Origin: CAZGQY01 sp964528035
GTDB taxonomy: Bacteria > Pseudomonadota > Gammaproteobacteria > Methylococcales > UBA1147
Assembly (NCBI GenBank): GCA_964528035.1
Contig: CAZGQY010000091.1
Span: 1-16,112, forward strand
DNA length: 16,112 nucleotides
Direction: 5' to 3'
Below the pieces are notes generated by a model, which was given only the letters and a program-made list of their open reading frames with translations, had not been told where the DNA came from and did not search any database. This document shows positions 1-5,703 of this stretch, in pieces (position 1 is the first letter of the stretch; each line of letters starts with the position of its first letter). Position numbers and translations under genes: made by a program.

Positions 1-162
1 CCTGAAATCGATAGGTGGTGGAATAGTGCTGAAGACCAGCCAAAACGTGAGGATGCCAGAAAGGCCATGGAAGAAAATTATTCCGGTTGCTACAAGGCCC
101 TTGCGGACTACGCTGAGGAATTGACCGAGGATACCAGCCAGATTCCTGAAAACCTAGCTTAG
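1..162 (+). pseudogene. ArdA-like antirestriction protein, C-terminal fragment (5' end outside window, 3' end truncated)
   Basis: Frame 1 is open from the first base and encodes 53 residues ending at TAG 160-162. The fragment is acidic, with ENYSGCYKALADYAEELTED followed by a QIPENL segment. From memory this matches the late part of ArdA, a DNA-mimic that inhibits type I restriction enzymes and is carried by conjugative and other mobile elements. Known ArdA proteins continue after PENL with a conserved YYIDYE-type stretch and some 30 more residues. Here the stop comes two codons after PEN, and the stop codon lies inside the left arm of the 158-325 palindrome, so the gene looks truncated by that element. 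I found no ArdA continuation beyond the right arm. The family assignment rests on a short segment and could be wrong; the open frame and abrupt end are direct observations. Confidence 0.55.
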
Positions 163-325
163 GAGCGAGGATTCAATAATATACGAATCTTGACTTGTCT
201 TATTGTCCGTCTTCAGCGTTGTAGCAACAGTTGCGTAGCCCTGCTATGGGCCTGTTGCTACGCCTTGAAGACAAACAATAATCCTGCGTCAATCTTTCGC
301 ATATTATTAAAACCTCGCTCCTTAG
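158..325. repeat. 168-nt imperfect palindrome, MITE-like
   Basis: The outer arms 158-170 and 313-325 pair at 12 of 13 positions (CTTAGGAGCGAGG against CTAAGGAGCGAGG). Pairing continues inward through the AATAATAT blocks (175-182 / 301-308), TTATTG..GTCTTCA (around 199-214 / 266-280) and a perfect 10-bp stem 221-230 / 252-261, with an inner GCCC/GGGC stem (238-241 / 248-251). The whole segment can fold into one long hairpin. It has no credible coding capacity. A non-autonomous miniature transposon or a large extragenic palindrome fits best. No clear target-site duplication is visible. It lies between the ardA fragment and the 3' end of vapC. Confidence 0.7.
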
Positions 326-364
326 AACAATTGATTGCTTATCGCGAGTTTCGTAGACTGCGGT

Positions 365-808
365 CTATCCAAGTATATTCAAATGCTCTCCATACAGAGT
401 AGTCACAAGGGTTGCAATACCTTTATCAAAACTCACCAAACAGCCATTATTATGTATCGCCAAAGAAAGTAAACAGGCATCAGTAATTTGTCGATAACCT
501 ATGATATTGGCGTCTTTAAAAATAACTGAATCCGTTAATGCGATAGAATCCGCCCAGAATAAATGATTGGGTAGCCGCGTGATCTGTTCAAGCAGATGCA
601 ACGCTTCTATTGGAGAAACGGCTTCCGACAATATTTTTGGATTTGATGACAGCCTGACAAAGCCGCTTTGGGTAATCGGACAGGTCGCCCAGCCACGCTT
701 CTGTGCGCTGGCAAACCATTTATGCGCTTTCGAATGATGAATATGTGAGGGCCAGGCGAGCGCTATCAATACATTCAAATCCAAAAGAGTGGGTTTACCA
801 GGCTTCAT
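365..808 (-). CDS. vapC: PIN-domain toxin, VapC type
   Basis: Predicted ribonuclease toxin of a type II toxin-antitoxin pair; VapC proteins cleave specific RNAs such as tRNAs using a metal-binding acidic site. The 147-residue protein fits the PIN family in length and layout: LLDLNVLIAL near the N-terminus with Asp10, TQSGFVRLSSNP around residues 46-57, ITDACLLSLA with Asp110, and SFDKG with Asp128. The second acidic position often found in PIN domains is Gln47 here, a variation I recall as common in the TQxGFxRL subgroup. The ATG at 808 lies inside the upstream antitoxin gene (14-nt overlap), which implies coupled translation. Partner: the ribbon-helix-helix protein at 795-1022. The gene stops 40 nt from the palindrome at 158-325. 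Confident as a PIN toxin; the RNA target cannot be inferred. Confidence 0.87.
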   Translation of the reverse strand: MKPGKPTLLDLNVLIALAWPSHIHHSKAHKWFASAQKRGWATCPITQSGFVRLSSNPKILSEAVSPIEALHLLEQITRLPNHLFWADSIALTDSVIFKDANIIGYRQITDACLLSLAIHNNGCLVSFDKGIATLVTTLYGEHLNILG

Positions 809-1022
809 CGTCCAGTTTTTTCACATCTTCCGGCGTAATAACCGGAGAATTCTCGGATACGTTGAAAACAGGAAAATCATTTTTTAAATCATAAGAAAAT
901 GATCCTTGCAAACCTTTCCTGGCAAGATCAGAAACAGCTTTTCCCAATGTGCAATTATTTTGTTTTGCAAGATACCGCGCAGATTCGATGATATCTTCAT
1001 CAAGTGAGAGGGTTGTACGCAT
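795..1022 (-). CDS. vapB: Ribbon-helix-helix antitoxin, VapB type
   Basis: A 75-residue protein starting MRTTLSLDEDIIESARYLAKQ, the beta-strand and helix pattern of ribbon-helix-helix (Arc/MetJ-like) DNA-binding domains, followed by a C-terminal tail (about residues 42-75) that in VapB proteins wraps the toxin. It should neutralise the PIN toxin encoded immediately downstream (14-nt overlap) and repress its own promoter. A near-consensus promoter and a short inverted repeat lie just upstream (1075-1103), consistent with autoregulation. The start at 1022 places the RHH strand right at the N-terminus, as usual. No strong Shine-Dalgarno sequence is visible before the ATG. Confidence 0.82.
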   Translation of the reverse strand: MRTTLSLDEDIIESARYLAKQNNCTLGKAVSDLARKGLQGSFSYDLKNDFPVFNVSENSPVITPEDVKKLDDEAW

Positions 1023-1037
1023 GGACTGGTCTTTTTG

Positions 1038-1535
1038 TTAGCTGCTGAACCTAAGAGTTTGTCGATAATGATTTATTATAGATGTCGTGATGCATTGATG
1101 CAAAGATGTATGTTTTGCCTGTCGTCGTTCGTGTGTTACCGCGGAACCCTGATGCGTTATTTTTTCGTAACTGCTCGCCCCTCTATGGGTGATCTGTTCC
1201 GGAAGATGCCGTAAAATACATCCTTGCAGGCTTGGATGCGGCTTCCCTGCCGCATACACTTCCTCCACAGATCCCCCATAGATGGCTGTTTCGATTAGGG
1301 ACAAGTAGTTAAATTTTTCTTTATTTTATTCTCGGAAGAGGCGTTGCCGAGCGGCATTATTGAAGCGTCCGCTCCGAGTGGACTGGTATTTTTTAGTCGC
1401 ACGTTTTCTGGAGACAATACGCGCTTGGTAACGACATGGACCGGAACAATAACGCTGTCCTCGATCACACCGAGAACAACTAATGACCTGTGCATGGCAA
1501 CGACAACACTGATAAAGACGACTGGATACTGACAT
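1038..1535 (-). pseudogene. Cysteine-rich mobile-element-associated ORF, interrupted by a stop
   Basis: The minus-strand ORF 1535-1326 (69 residues) carries a zinc-ribbon-like cluster, CCRC..CSRCDRG.RYCSGPC, then a basic stretch with KYQSTRSGRFNNAARQRLFRE. I recall this arrangement from short ORFs of unknown function near insertion sequences in proteobacteria, which continue into a THQGS motif. Here a TAA interrupts the frame at 1326-1328. The same frame is then open again to 1038 and does contain ITHQGS (about 1143-1160) plus a similar ITHRGAS. The in-frame stop, and the absence of the second cysteine pair expected after THQGS, suggest a decayed copy. Family recognition is from memory and moderate at best; no function is assigned. 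Confidence 0.35.
1075..1103 (-). promoter_or_regulatory. Sigma70-type promoter with overlapping palindromic operator candidate for vapBC
   Basis: On the minus strand a TTGCAT -35 box (1103-1098) is separated by exactly 17 bp from a perfect TATAAT -10 box (1080-1075). Transcription would start near 1068, about 46 nt before the vapB ATG. An inverted repeat TGCAT-TG-ATGCA (1091-1102) overlaps the -35 box and is a plausible site for autorepression by the ribbon-helix-helix antitoxin. The promoter boxes are seen directly; the operator role is inference. Confidence 0.6.
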
Positions 1536-1576
1536 CGACCAAAAAGCCGATGTCGCTTGGAGGGTTGTTCTAAATA

Positions 1577-1622
1577 GGGCATACTTAATCCGACATGCTT
1601 TTGCATGTTCATTTAGGTATGG
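1577..1622. repeat. Inverted repeat / hairpin upstream of the cysteine-rich ORF
   Basis: A perfect hairpin ACATGC-TTTT-GCATGT (1593-1608) sits inside a longer imperfect palindrome running outward to GGCATACTTA on the left and TTAGGTATGGC on the right. A further copy of CCATACC at about 1655-1661 can pair with GGTATGG at 1616-1622, so alternative pairings exist. Hairpins like this occur at the ends of IS200/IS605- or IS91-type elements, but no boundary can be fixed here. Confidence 0.5.
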
Positions 1623-1963
1623 CGTTTACTGAGACCATCAAATCAGAGGGGGCACCATACCCTGCTCACCGACTCTTCCTTTTATAACGGTTAGAATGAA
1701 ATCTTTGCCAGTGTATTGATTATTACCGCGAAAAAATACACCTCGTTTAAATTGTTAATTGATGATTCTGGAAATTGGGGTAAATAAGGGATTTTTGAAC
1801 TATTCGGCAAATAGCTGCGGGTTTGGGGTGGTGTTTACACGGGGAAATCGCCGATCATTTTGGGGTACATTTATCGACCCTGGGGCGGATTGTGAGAGCA
1901 GGAATGAAATAATAAGAGACCTGACCCCTTCGATTTTTTAAAATATGATTGACCCGTTACTCC
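1623..1963. other. Gene-free stretch in the decayed mobile region
   Basis: No protein here is convincing; the one plus-strand open frame (1759-1941) has no recognisable domain or good ribosome-binding site. On the minus strand the segment around 1915-1930 reads GGGGTCAGGTCTC, a short phrase I recall from the upstream regions of REP-associated tyrosine transposase genes, but no such gene is present. The area looks like joined remnants. Confidence 0.4.
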
Positions 1964-2065
1964 TTTGTGTTTGTGCAGGGGTTGTGGGTGTTGTTGTGCG
2001 TAGGTTTTAAAACGTTGTTGCAGAATATTTTGCAGGGTGGCGTCCATGCCGGGAAAGATACCCAT
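1964..2065 (-). pseudogene. N-terminal remnant resembling an IS91-family transposase
   Basis: From the ATG at 2065 the minus strand encodes 34 residues, MGIFPGMDATLQNILQQRFK.. to ..HKHK. The pattern (M)DATLQ.IL...F..YA..HPLP.H resembles the start of IS91-family Y2 (HUH) transposases as I remember them. After KHK the frame stays open to 1871 but the sequence no longer resembles a transposase: no zinc-finger cysteines and no HUH or YY motif follow. The similarity covers only about 25 residues, so the call is tentative. If correct, the element has lost nearly all of its body. Confidence 0.35.
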
Positions 2066-2126
2066 TTCTTCCCGCCTGTTCTGTGATTCTTATCTCAATT
2101 TCAACGATCATTCTGGACTTCGAGGT

Positions 2127-2153
2127 ACCGCTTGAGGCCCTCCGCGAAGCGGT
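2127..2153. repeat. Hairpin with AAGCGG/CCGCTT arms
   Basis: ACCGCTT (2127-2133) pairs perfectly with AAGCGGT (2147-2153) around a 13-nt loop that itself holds CCGC-GAA-GCGG. The arm sequence is the same AAGCGG/CCGCTT found in the neighbouring attC-like hairpin, so the two may be halves or copies of related sites. Confidence 0.5.
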
Positions 2154-2157
2154 GTTT

Positions 2158-2205
2158 GTTCAACCATGAATTAAGCGGTTTATCCGCTTGAATGACAAGT
2201 TATAA
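2158..2205 (-). repeat. attC-like recombination site downstream of higA
   Basis: Read on the minus strand, the order is TTATAAC (2205-2199), a short spacer, TTCAAGCGG, loop ATAAA, CCGCTTAA, spacer TTCATG, then GTTGAAC (2164-2158). GTTGAAC fits the integron R' core GTTRRRY, and TAAC..ATTCAAGC....GCTTAATTCA is close to the textbook layout of integron attC sites (for example those of the aadA and dfrA cassettes). The site lies downstream of higA on the same strand, as in a gene cassette. Against it: the length (48 nt) is short, the R'' box is a poor match to RYYYAAC, it is 62 nt from the higA stop, no integrase gene is in view, and no second attC was found upstream of higB. Confidence 0.42.
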
Positions 2206-2267
2206 AAACGTTAAAATTGTCGCAGACTTAATTTACCGCGATGCTTTATTTTTTCCACTGATTCCCT

Positions 2268-2618
2268 TTAGATAATAAGAGACTCATAAGGAATATTTAA
2301 ACCATGATGTAAACGCTTTATCATAATAAGACTCAAGTCTCTTTTTCGGTTGAGTATTTCGGATACACGCCCCATGCTACCAATAAAAGGCTGTAAATCT
2401 TTTCGAGTTAAATTATTTTGCTCCATTAAAAACTTTATGGCTTCAACCGGTTCAGAGGCAGGAATGGGGTAATGCTCTTCCTCGTACTTTTCAATGAGTA
2501 AAGATAAAACTTCTAATTCATCACGTTCTGAAGTCTTGTTTTTAGCATCCCAAATTTGATTAACTCTTTCTAAAGCTTCATTTAACTGCTTATCATTTTT
2601 GATGAGTTTTAGTTTCAT
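2268..2618 (-). CDS. higA: HigA-type antitoxin
   Basis: A 116-residue protein with a helix-turn-helix (Xre-like) region in the C-terminal half: EPVEAIKFLMEQNNLTRKDL, then the IGSMGRVSEILNRKRDLS helix pair (about residues 57-95). The charged N-terminal half (RDELEVLSLLIEKYEEEHYPIP) matches antitoxins paired with HigB_toxin-family proteins. It should bind and inhibit the HigB toxin encoded 8 nt upstream and repress the operon. An AGGTG Shine-Dalgarno sequence lies about 5-6 nt before the ATG at 2618, stronger than that of the toxin gene, which would favour antitoxin excess. Toxin-first gene order is the usual higBA order. The attC-like site follows on the 3' side. Confidence 0.85.
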   Translation of the reverse strand: MKLKLIKNDKQLNEALERVNQIWDAKNKTSERDELEVLSLLIEKYEEEHYPIPASEPVEAIKFLMEQNNLTRKDLQPFIGSMGRVSEILNRKRDLSLIMIKRLHHGLNIPYESLII

Positions 2619-2626
2619 ATTGTCAC

Positions 2627-2917
2627 CTATATTTCTTCAATATTCTTAATCTTGTCATATTCTGCATGAGTTCCAACAAACCGAATTAACATCATTTGGG
2701 ATTGATAATCTACTCTTGTGACAATTCGATATTTATTACCACAAATATTAAATACAACACGATTATTTTTCAGAATACTTGCATTTTTAAGGTTTTCCTT
2801 GATTTTATGAGGAGTAGTCCATTCGGCTTTTAATGAATAGTTATACCATTCTGTCATTGCCGTTTTTGCATCGGCATATTCTGGGCTACTTTCCCAAAAA
2901 TACGGGTCAAGTATCAT
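2627..2917 (-). CDS. higB: HigB-type mRNA interferase toxin
   Basis: A 96-residue protein of the HigB_toxin family, ribosome-associated mRNA endonucleases related to RelE. The family signature is clear: FW..SPEYADAKTAMTEWY near the N-terminus, then NNRVVFNICGNKYRIV (residues 51-66) and IRFVGTHAEYDKI (78-90), the conserved core and C-terminal block. Length is complete for the family. The ATG at 2917 is chosen because homologues start a few residues before the FWE/FW-SP motif; no good Shine-Dalgarno precedes it. It is transcribed ahead of higA. No promoter with good spacing is visible upstream. Base composition is AT-rich relative to the core genes, consistent with acquisition. Confidence 0.88.
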   Translation of the reverse strand: MILDPYFWESSPEYADAKTAMTEWYNYSLKAEWTTPHKIKENLKNASILKNNRVVFNICGNKYRIVTRVDYQSQMMLIRFVGTHAEYDKIKNIEEI

Positions 2918-2970
2918 ATTGACTGTTTTATCTGCTTACTTAGGTCTCGTGCAAACAAAAAATACGGGGC

Positions 2971-2993
2971 GCGGATTTGCTCAAAAATTCCGC
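2971..2993. repeat. Hairpin upstream of higB
   Basis: GCGGATTT (2971-2978) pairs with AAATTCCGC (2985-2993) with one bulged base. It lies 54 nt upstream of the higB start in the otherwise featureless 2918-3163 spacer between higB and the 3' end of suhB. No T-run follows on either strand, so it is not a convincing terminator. Confidence 0.35.
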
Positions 2994-3163
2994 CTTGCTT
3001 TCACATAGCCTGGCTCGATAGCCAACCTTCCTGTTACCTCTACATTATCCAATATTGAGGTTTTTAATAACCTTCTCCCTGAGTCTTTCAAGCGGTTTAC
3101 TAATCCCCCATTAGAAGATCTAAAAGTTTTATCCTTCGTCAGGAAACAGATTACACATTATTC

Positions 3164-3952
3164 CTATTTCGCCGCCACATATGCCTGAATCGAATCCAGA
3201 ATCTGGGCATGCAATTTCGGTGTTCCGGCGACAATATTACCGCTTTGAAGATACTGATCACCACCATGAAAATCGCTCACAATACCGCCAGCTTCCTGTA
3301 TCAACAATACCCCGGCGGCCATATCCCACTCTCGCAAACCCATTTCCCAAAAACCATCAAATCGACCGGCAGCAACATAAGCCAGATCCAGTGCAGCAGC
3401 ACCGGCTCTGCGTATTCCGGCAGTATCTTTGAATAACACACGAAACATATCCAGGTAGCTGTCCAACTGGCTTTGCGCTTTAAACGGGAAACCTGTTCCC
3501 AAAAGTGCCCCACTCAGCGTTATCTGCCGACTCACTCGAATCCGTCGATTATTCAATACGGCACCTGCACCACGAGTTGCTGTAAACATTTCCTGTTTTA
3601 GCGGGTCGTATATAATCGCTTGTTCTATTTTTCCTTTATGAACCAGCGCAATGGATACTGCAAACTGGGGGAATCCGTGAATAAAGTTGGTCGTTCCATC
3701 GAGTGGATCAATTATCCAGGTATATTCGTTACCTGCGTGCACACCGCTCTCTTCAGCGATTATGGCGTGTTCCGGAAACGCTTCAAGTATGATCCGTATA
3801 ATTTCCCGCTCTGCACGCTGATCAACTTCCGTTACAAAGTCATTGCGCCCTTTTTCGTCAATATGAAGCGCTTCGACCTTATCCATCGAACGGCTGATGA
3901 TTTCGCCCGCGGCGCGAGCGGCGCGAACGCCAATATTGAGCATTGGATGCAT
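3164..3952 (-). CDS. suhB: Inositol-1-monophosphatase family protein SuhB
   Basis: Magnesium-dependent phosphatase of the inositol monophosphatase family; in E. coli SuhB also binds RNA polymerase/NusA and aids rRNA antitermination and ribosome maturation. The 262-residue protein matches E. coli SuhB in length and starts with the same MHPMLNI.VRAAR.AG sequence, which fixes the start at 3952. Metal and substrate motifs are intact: EES (67-69), IDPLDGTTNF with Asp82 and Asp85 (81-90), and REWDMAAG with Asp210. The ALDLAYVAAGRFDGFWE block is also typical. It is divergent from trmJ, with a 177-nt shared upstream region. The suhB/trmJ/cysE neighbourhood is common in beta- and gammaproteobacteria. 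Confidence 0.95.
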   Translation of the reverse strand: MHPMLNIGVRAARAAGEIISRSMDKVEALHIDEKGRNDFVTEVDQRAEREIIRIILEAFPEHAIIAEESGVHAGNEYTWIIDPLDGTTNFIHGFPQFAVSIALVHKGKIEQAIIYDPLKQEMFTATRGAGAVLNNRRIRVSRQITLSGALLGTGFPFKAQSQLDSYLDMFRVLFKDTAGIRRAGAAALDLAYVAAGRFDGFWEMGLREWDMAAGVLLIQEAGGIVSDFHGGDQYLQSGNIVAGTPKLHAQILDSIQAYVAAK

Positions 3953-4108
3953 AGTAAAATATAGTAAAGGTTGTTTAAGTGCGATTCTGGAAAAAATCGA
4001 ACACGGAGTTGCTTCGCTTCGAATACAAAACGATCAACCACAGTGGCAGTTTAGGCAGTAATAATTCCGATGCTCCTGTTTACTGAATATAGGATAACAA
4101 ATATCTGG

Positions 4109-4114
4109 TAGAAT
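4109..4114 (+). promoter_or_regulatory. Possible -10 element for trmJ
   Basis: TAGAAT at 4109-4114 resembles a sigma70 -10 box about 16 nt before the trmJ start. No matching -35 box lies at normal spacing. A weak candidate in the suhB-trmJ divergent region (3953-4129). Confidence 0.22.
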
Positions 4115-4129
4115 TGCGGTTTTTTCATA

Positions 4130-4885
4130 GTGGCCTGGTCTTTGTCAGCAAACATTCGCATCGTTTTAGTTGGAACCACTCACCCCGGCAATATCGGTGG
4201 TGCAGCGCGGGCTATGAAAAACATGGGGCTCAATCGACTGTACCTGGTTGCACCCAAATATTTTCCAAGCGCGGACGCGACATCAAGAGCAGCCGGCGCA
4301 GACGATATACTCTGTCGCGCAGTCGTTTGCGAAACATTATCCGAAGCGATAGCCGATTGTCAGATTGTAATTGGAGCCAGCGCCCGATCCCGACGTATTT
4401 CATGGCCGGTTCTCAACCCCCGCGAATGTGCAGGCATCATTCAAACCGAGCCGGAATCCACCGCAATTGCCATCCTGTTTGGCAGGGAACATTCCGGATT
4501 GAGCAACTCGGAACTCGACTATTGCGACTATTGGCTAAAAATTCCCTGTAATTCGCAGTTCGCTTCGTTGAATCTGGCTGCAGCAGTACAGGTCGTTGCC
4601 TATGAAATTCTCTCTACCCACCAATGCGACAAAAATCACCAAAAGGAAACCCGATGTCAACTTGCGTCATCGAGTCAGTTAGAATCATTTTACATGCATT
4701 TGTATCAGGTCATGTCTGAACTCGGTTTTATCCACGAAGATAAATCGAAATCGATTATGCGGCGATTACGCCGTTTATTTACTCGAGCACAACTGGAAGT
4801 CAAAGAAGTCGATATACTCAGAGGTATATTAAGTGCTGCCCAGGGACGTAAGGTAGCCAAAAAAATTGAAACAATCGATCATTAG
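4130..4885 (+). CDS. trmJ: tRNA (cytidine/uridine-2'-O-)-methyltransferase TrmJ
   Basis: SPOUT-class methyltransferase that 2'-O-methylates position 32 of certain tRNAs using S-adenosylmethionine. The three SPOUT motifs are present: HPGNIGGAARAMKNMGL (18-34), AILFGREHSGLSNSEL (114-129) and IPCNSQFASLNLAAAVQVVAYEI (138-160), which forms the trefoil knot cofactor pocket. Length (251) is normal, with a C-terminal extension (LRRLFTRAQL..EVDILRGIL) typical of bacterial TrmJ. The start is GTG at 4130; a TTG at 4142, giving LSANIRIVLV, is an alternative because many homologues begin only a few residues before the NIRIVLV strand. cysE follows after 12 nt, so they are probably cotranscribed. Confidence 0.94.
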   Translation: MAWSLSANIRIVLVGTTHPGNIGGAARAMKNMGLNRLYLVAPKYFPSADATSRAAGADDILCRAVVCETLSEAIADCQIVIGASARSRRISWPVLNPRECAGIIQTEPESTAIAILFGREHSGLSNSELDYCDYWLKIPCNSQFASLNLAAAVQVVAYEILSTHQCDKNHQKETRCQLASSSQLESFYMHLYQVMSELGFIHEDKSKSIMRRLRRLFTRAQLEVKEVDILRGILSAAQGRKVAKKIETIDH

Positions 4886-4897
4886 CTGGAATTCAAG

Positions 4898-5656
4898 ATG
4901 TTTAGCGGAATAAAAGAACAAATTAATTGTGTATTTGAGCGTGACCCGGCCGCACAGAGTGTTTTTGAAATATTGATCGCGTACCCAGGCTTACATGCAA
5001 TTATATTTCACCAATTCAGCCATTATTTGTGGCATAAAGGATTGCGTTGGCTGGGACGCTGGATCTCTCATTTATCGCGCTGGTTAACGGGTATTGAGAT
5101 TCATCCGGGCGCTGAAATTGGCCGGAGATTATTTATCGATCACGGAATGGGTATCGTTATCGGGGAAACTGCGGTCATTGGTGATGATTGCACGCTTTAT
5201 CATGGCGTTACCCTGGGCGGTACAACCTGGCAGAAAGGCAAGCGACATCCCACACTGGGCAATGGTGTGGTCATTGGTGCCGGAGCAAAGTTACTCGGAC
5301 CAATCATCGTGGGGGATGGCGTGCGCATCGGTTCCAATTCAGTCGTTCTGAAAAATATTACTGAAGGGTCGACAGTGGTTGGTATTCCAGGGCATATTGT
5401 TTCCACAGAAGACAGACAAGTGGCTTCACACCGGGAAGAAATCGCCAATAAAATCGGTTTCGATGCCTACGGTGCAACAGCCGATATGCCAGACCCGGTT
5501 GCCAATGCGATCAATCAGATGCTGGATCATATCCATATAATGGAAAAGCAGATGGATACAATAAAGTGTGTCCTTATAAAGCAGGGTGTTGAGATTGATG
5601 AAATTCCAATGCCTAAACTATCGGATTGTGGAATAGAATCGGGTAGTGACGGTTGA
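4898..5656 (+). CDS. cysE: Serine O-acetyltransferase
   Basis: Transfers acetyl from acetyl-CoA to L-serine, the committed step of cysteine synthesis. The hexapeptide-repeat left-handed beta-helix begins near residue 67 (IHPGAEIGRRLFIDHGMGIVIGE) and runs through VTLGGTTWQKGKRHP, IGAGAKLLG, IGSNSVV and VVGIPG (to about 165). His82 in IDHG corresponds to the catalytic histidine of the family. The N-terminal helical domain is short (about 65 residues), giving the compact EpsC-like 252-residue form rather than the longer enteric type. The C-terminal tail beyond residue 170 lacks the usual short enteric tail and contains a predicted helix (ANAINQMLDHIHIMEKQM). Placed 12 nt after trmJ and 47 nt before iscS, it can supply cysteine precursor for the neighbouring desulfurase. 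Confidence 0.94.
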   Translation: MFSGIKEQINCVFERDPAAQSVFEILIAYPGLHAIIFHQFSHYLWHKGLRWLGRWISHLSRWLTGIEIHPGAEIGRRLFIDHGMGIVIGETAVIGDDCTLYHGVTLGGTTWQKGKRHPTLGNGVVIGAGAKLLGPIIVGDGVRIGSNSVVLKNITEGSTVVGIPGHIVSTEDRQVASHREEIANKIGFDAYGATADMPDPVANAINQMLDHIHIMEKQMDTIKCVLIKQGVEIDEIPMPKLSDCGIESGSDG

Positions 5657-5703
5657 TTTCAGATGACGAACACTCCAGAAGTCGACATCAGAGTTTGTAA
5701 CCG

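Noticed and set aside
158..325. Long palindrome as an integron attC downstream of vapC
   Set aside because: Its ends do not carry GTTRRRY/RYYYAAC cores, and it is longer than known attC sites.
190..402. 70-residue open frame over the palindrome
   Set aside because: It runs through both arms of the 158-325 palindrome and has no recognisable protein features.
1759..1941. 60-residue open frame on the plus strand
   Set aside because: No ribosome-binding site or recognisable domain; lies among mobile-element remnants.
2926..2954. TTGCAC-17-ATAAAA as a higB promoter on the minus strand
   Set aside because: The -10 is poor and the predicted start would fall at the higB start codon, leaving no leader.
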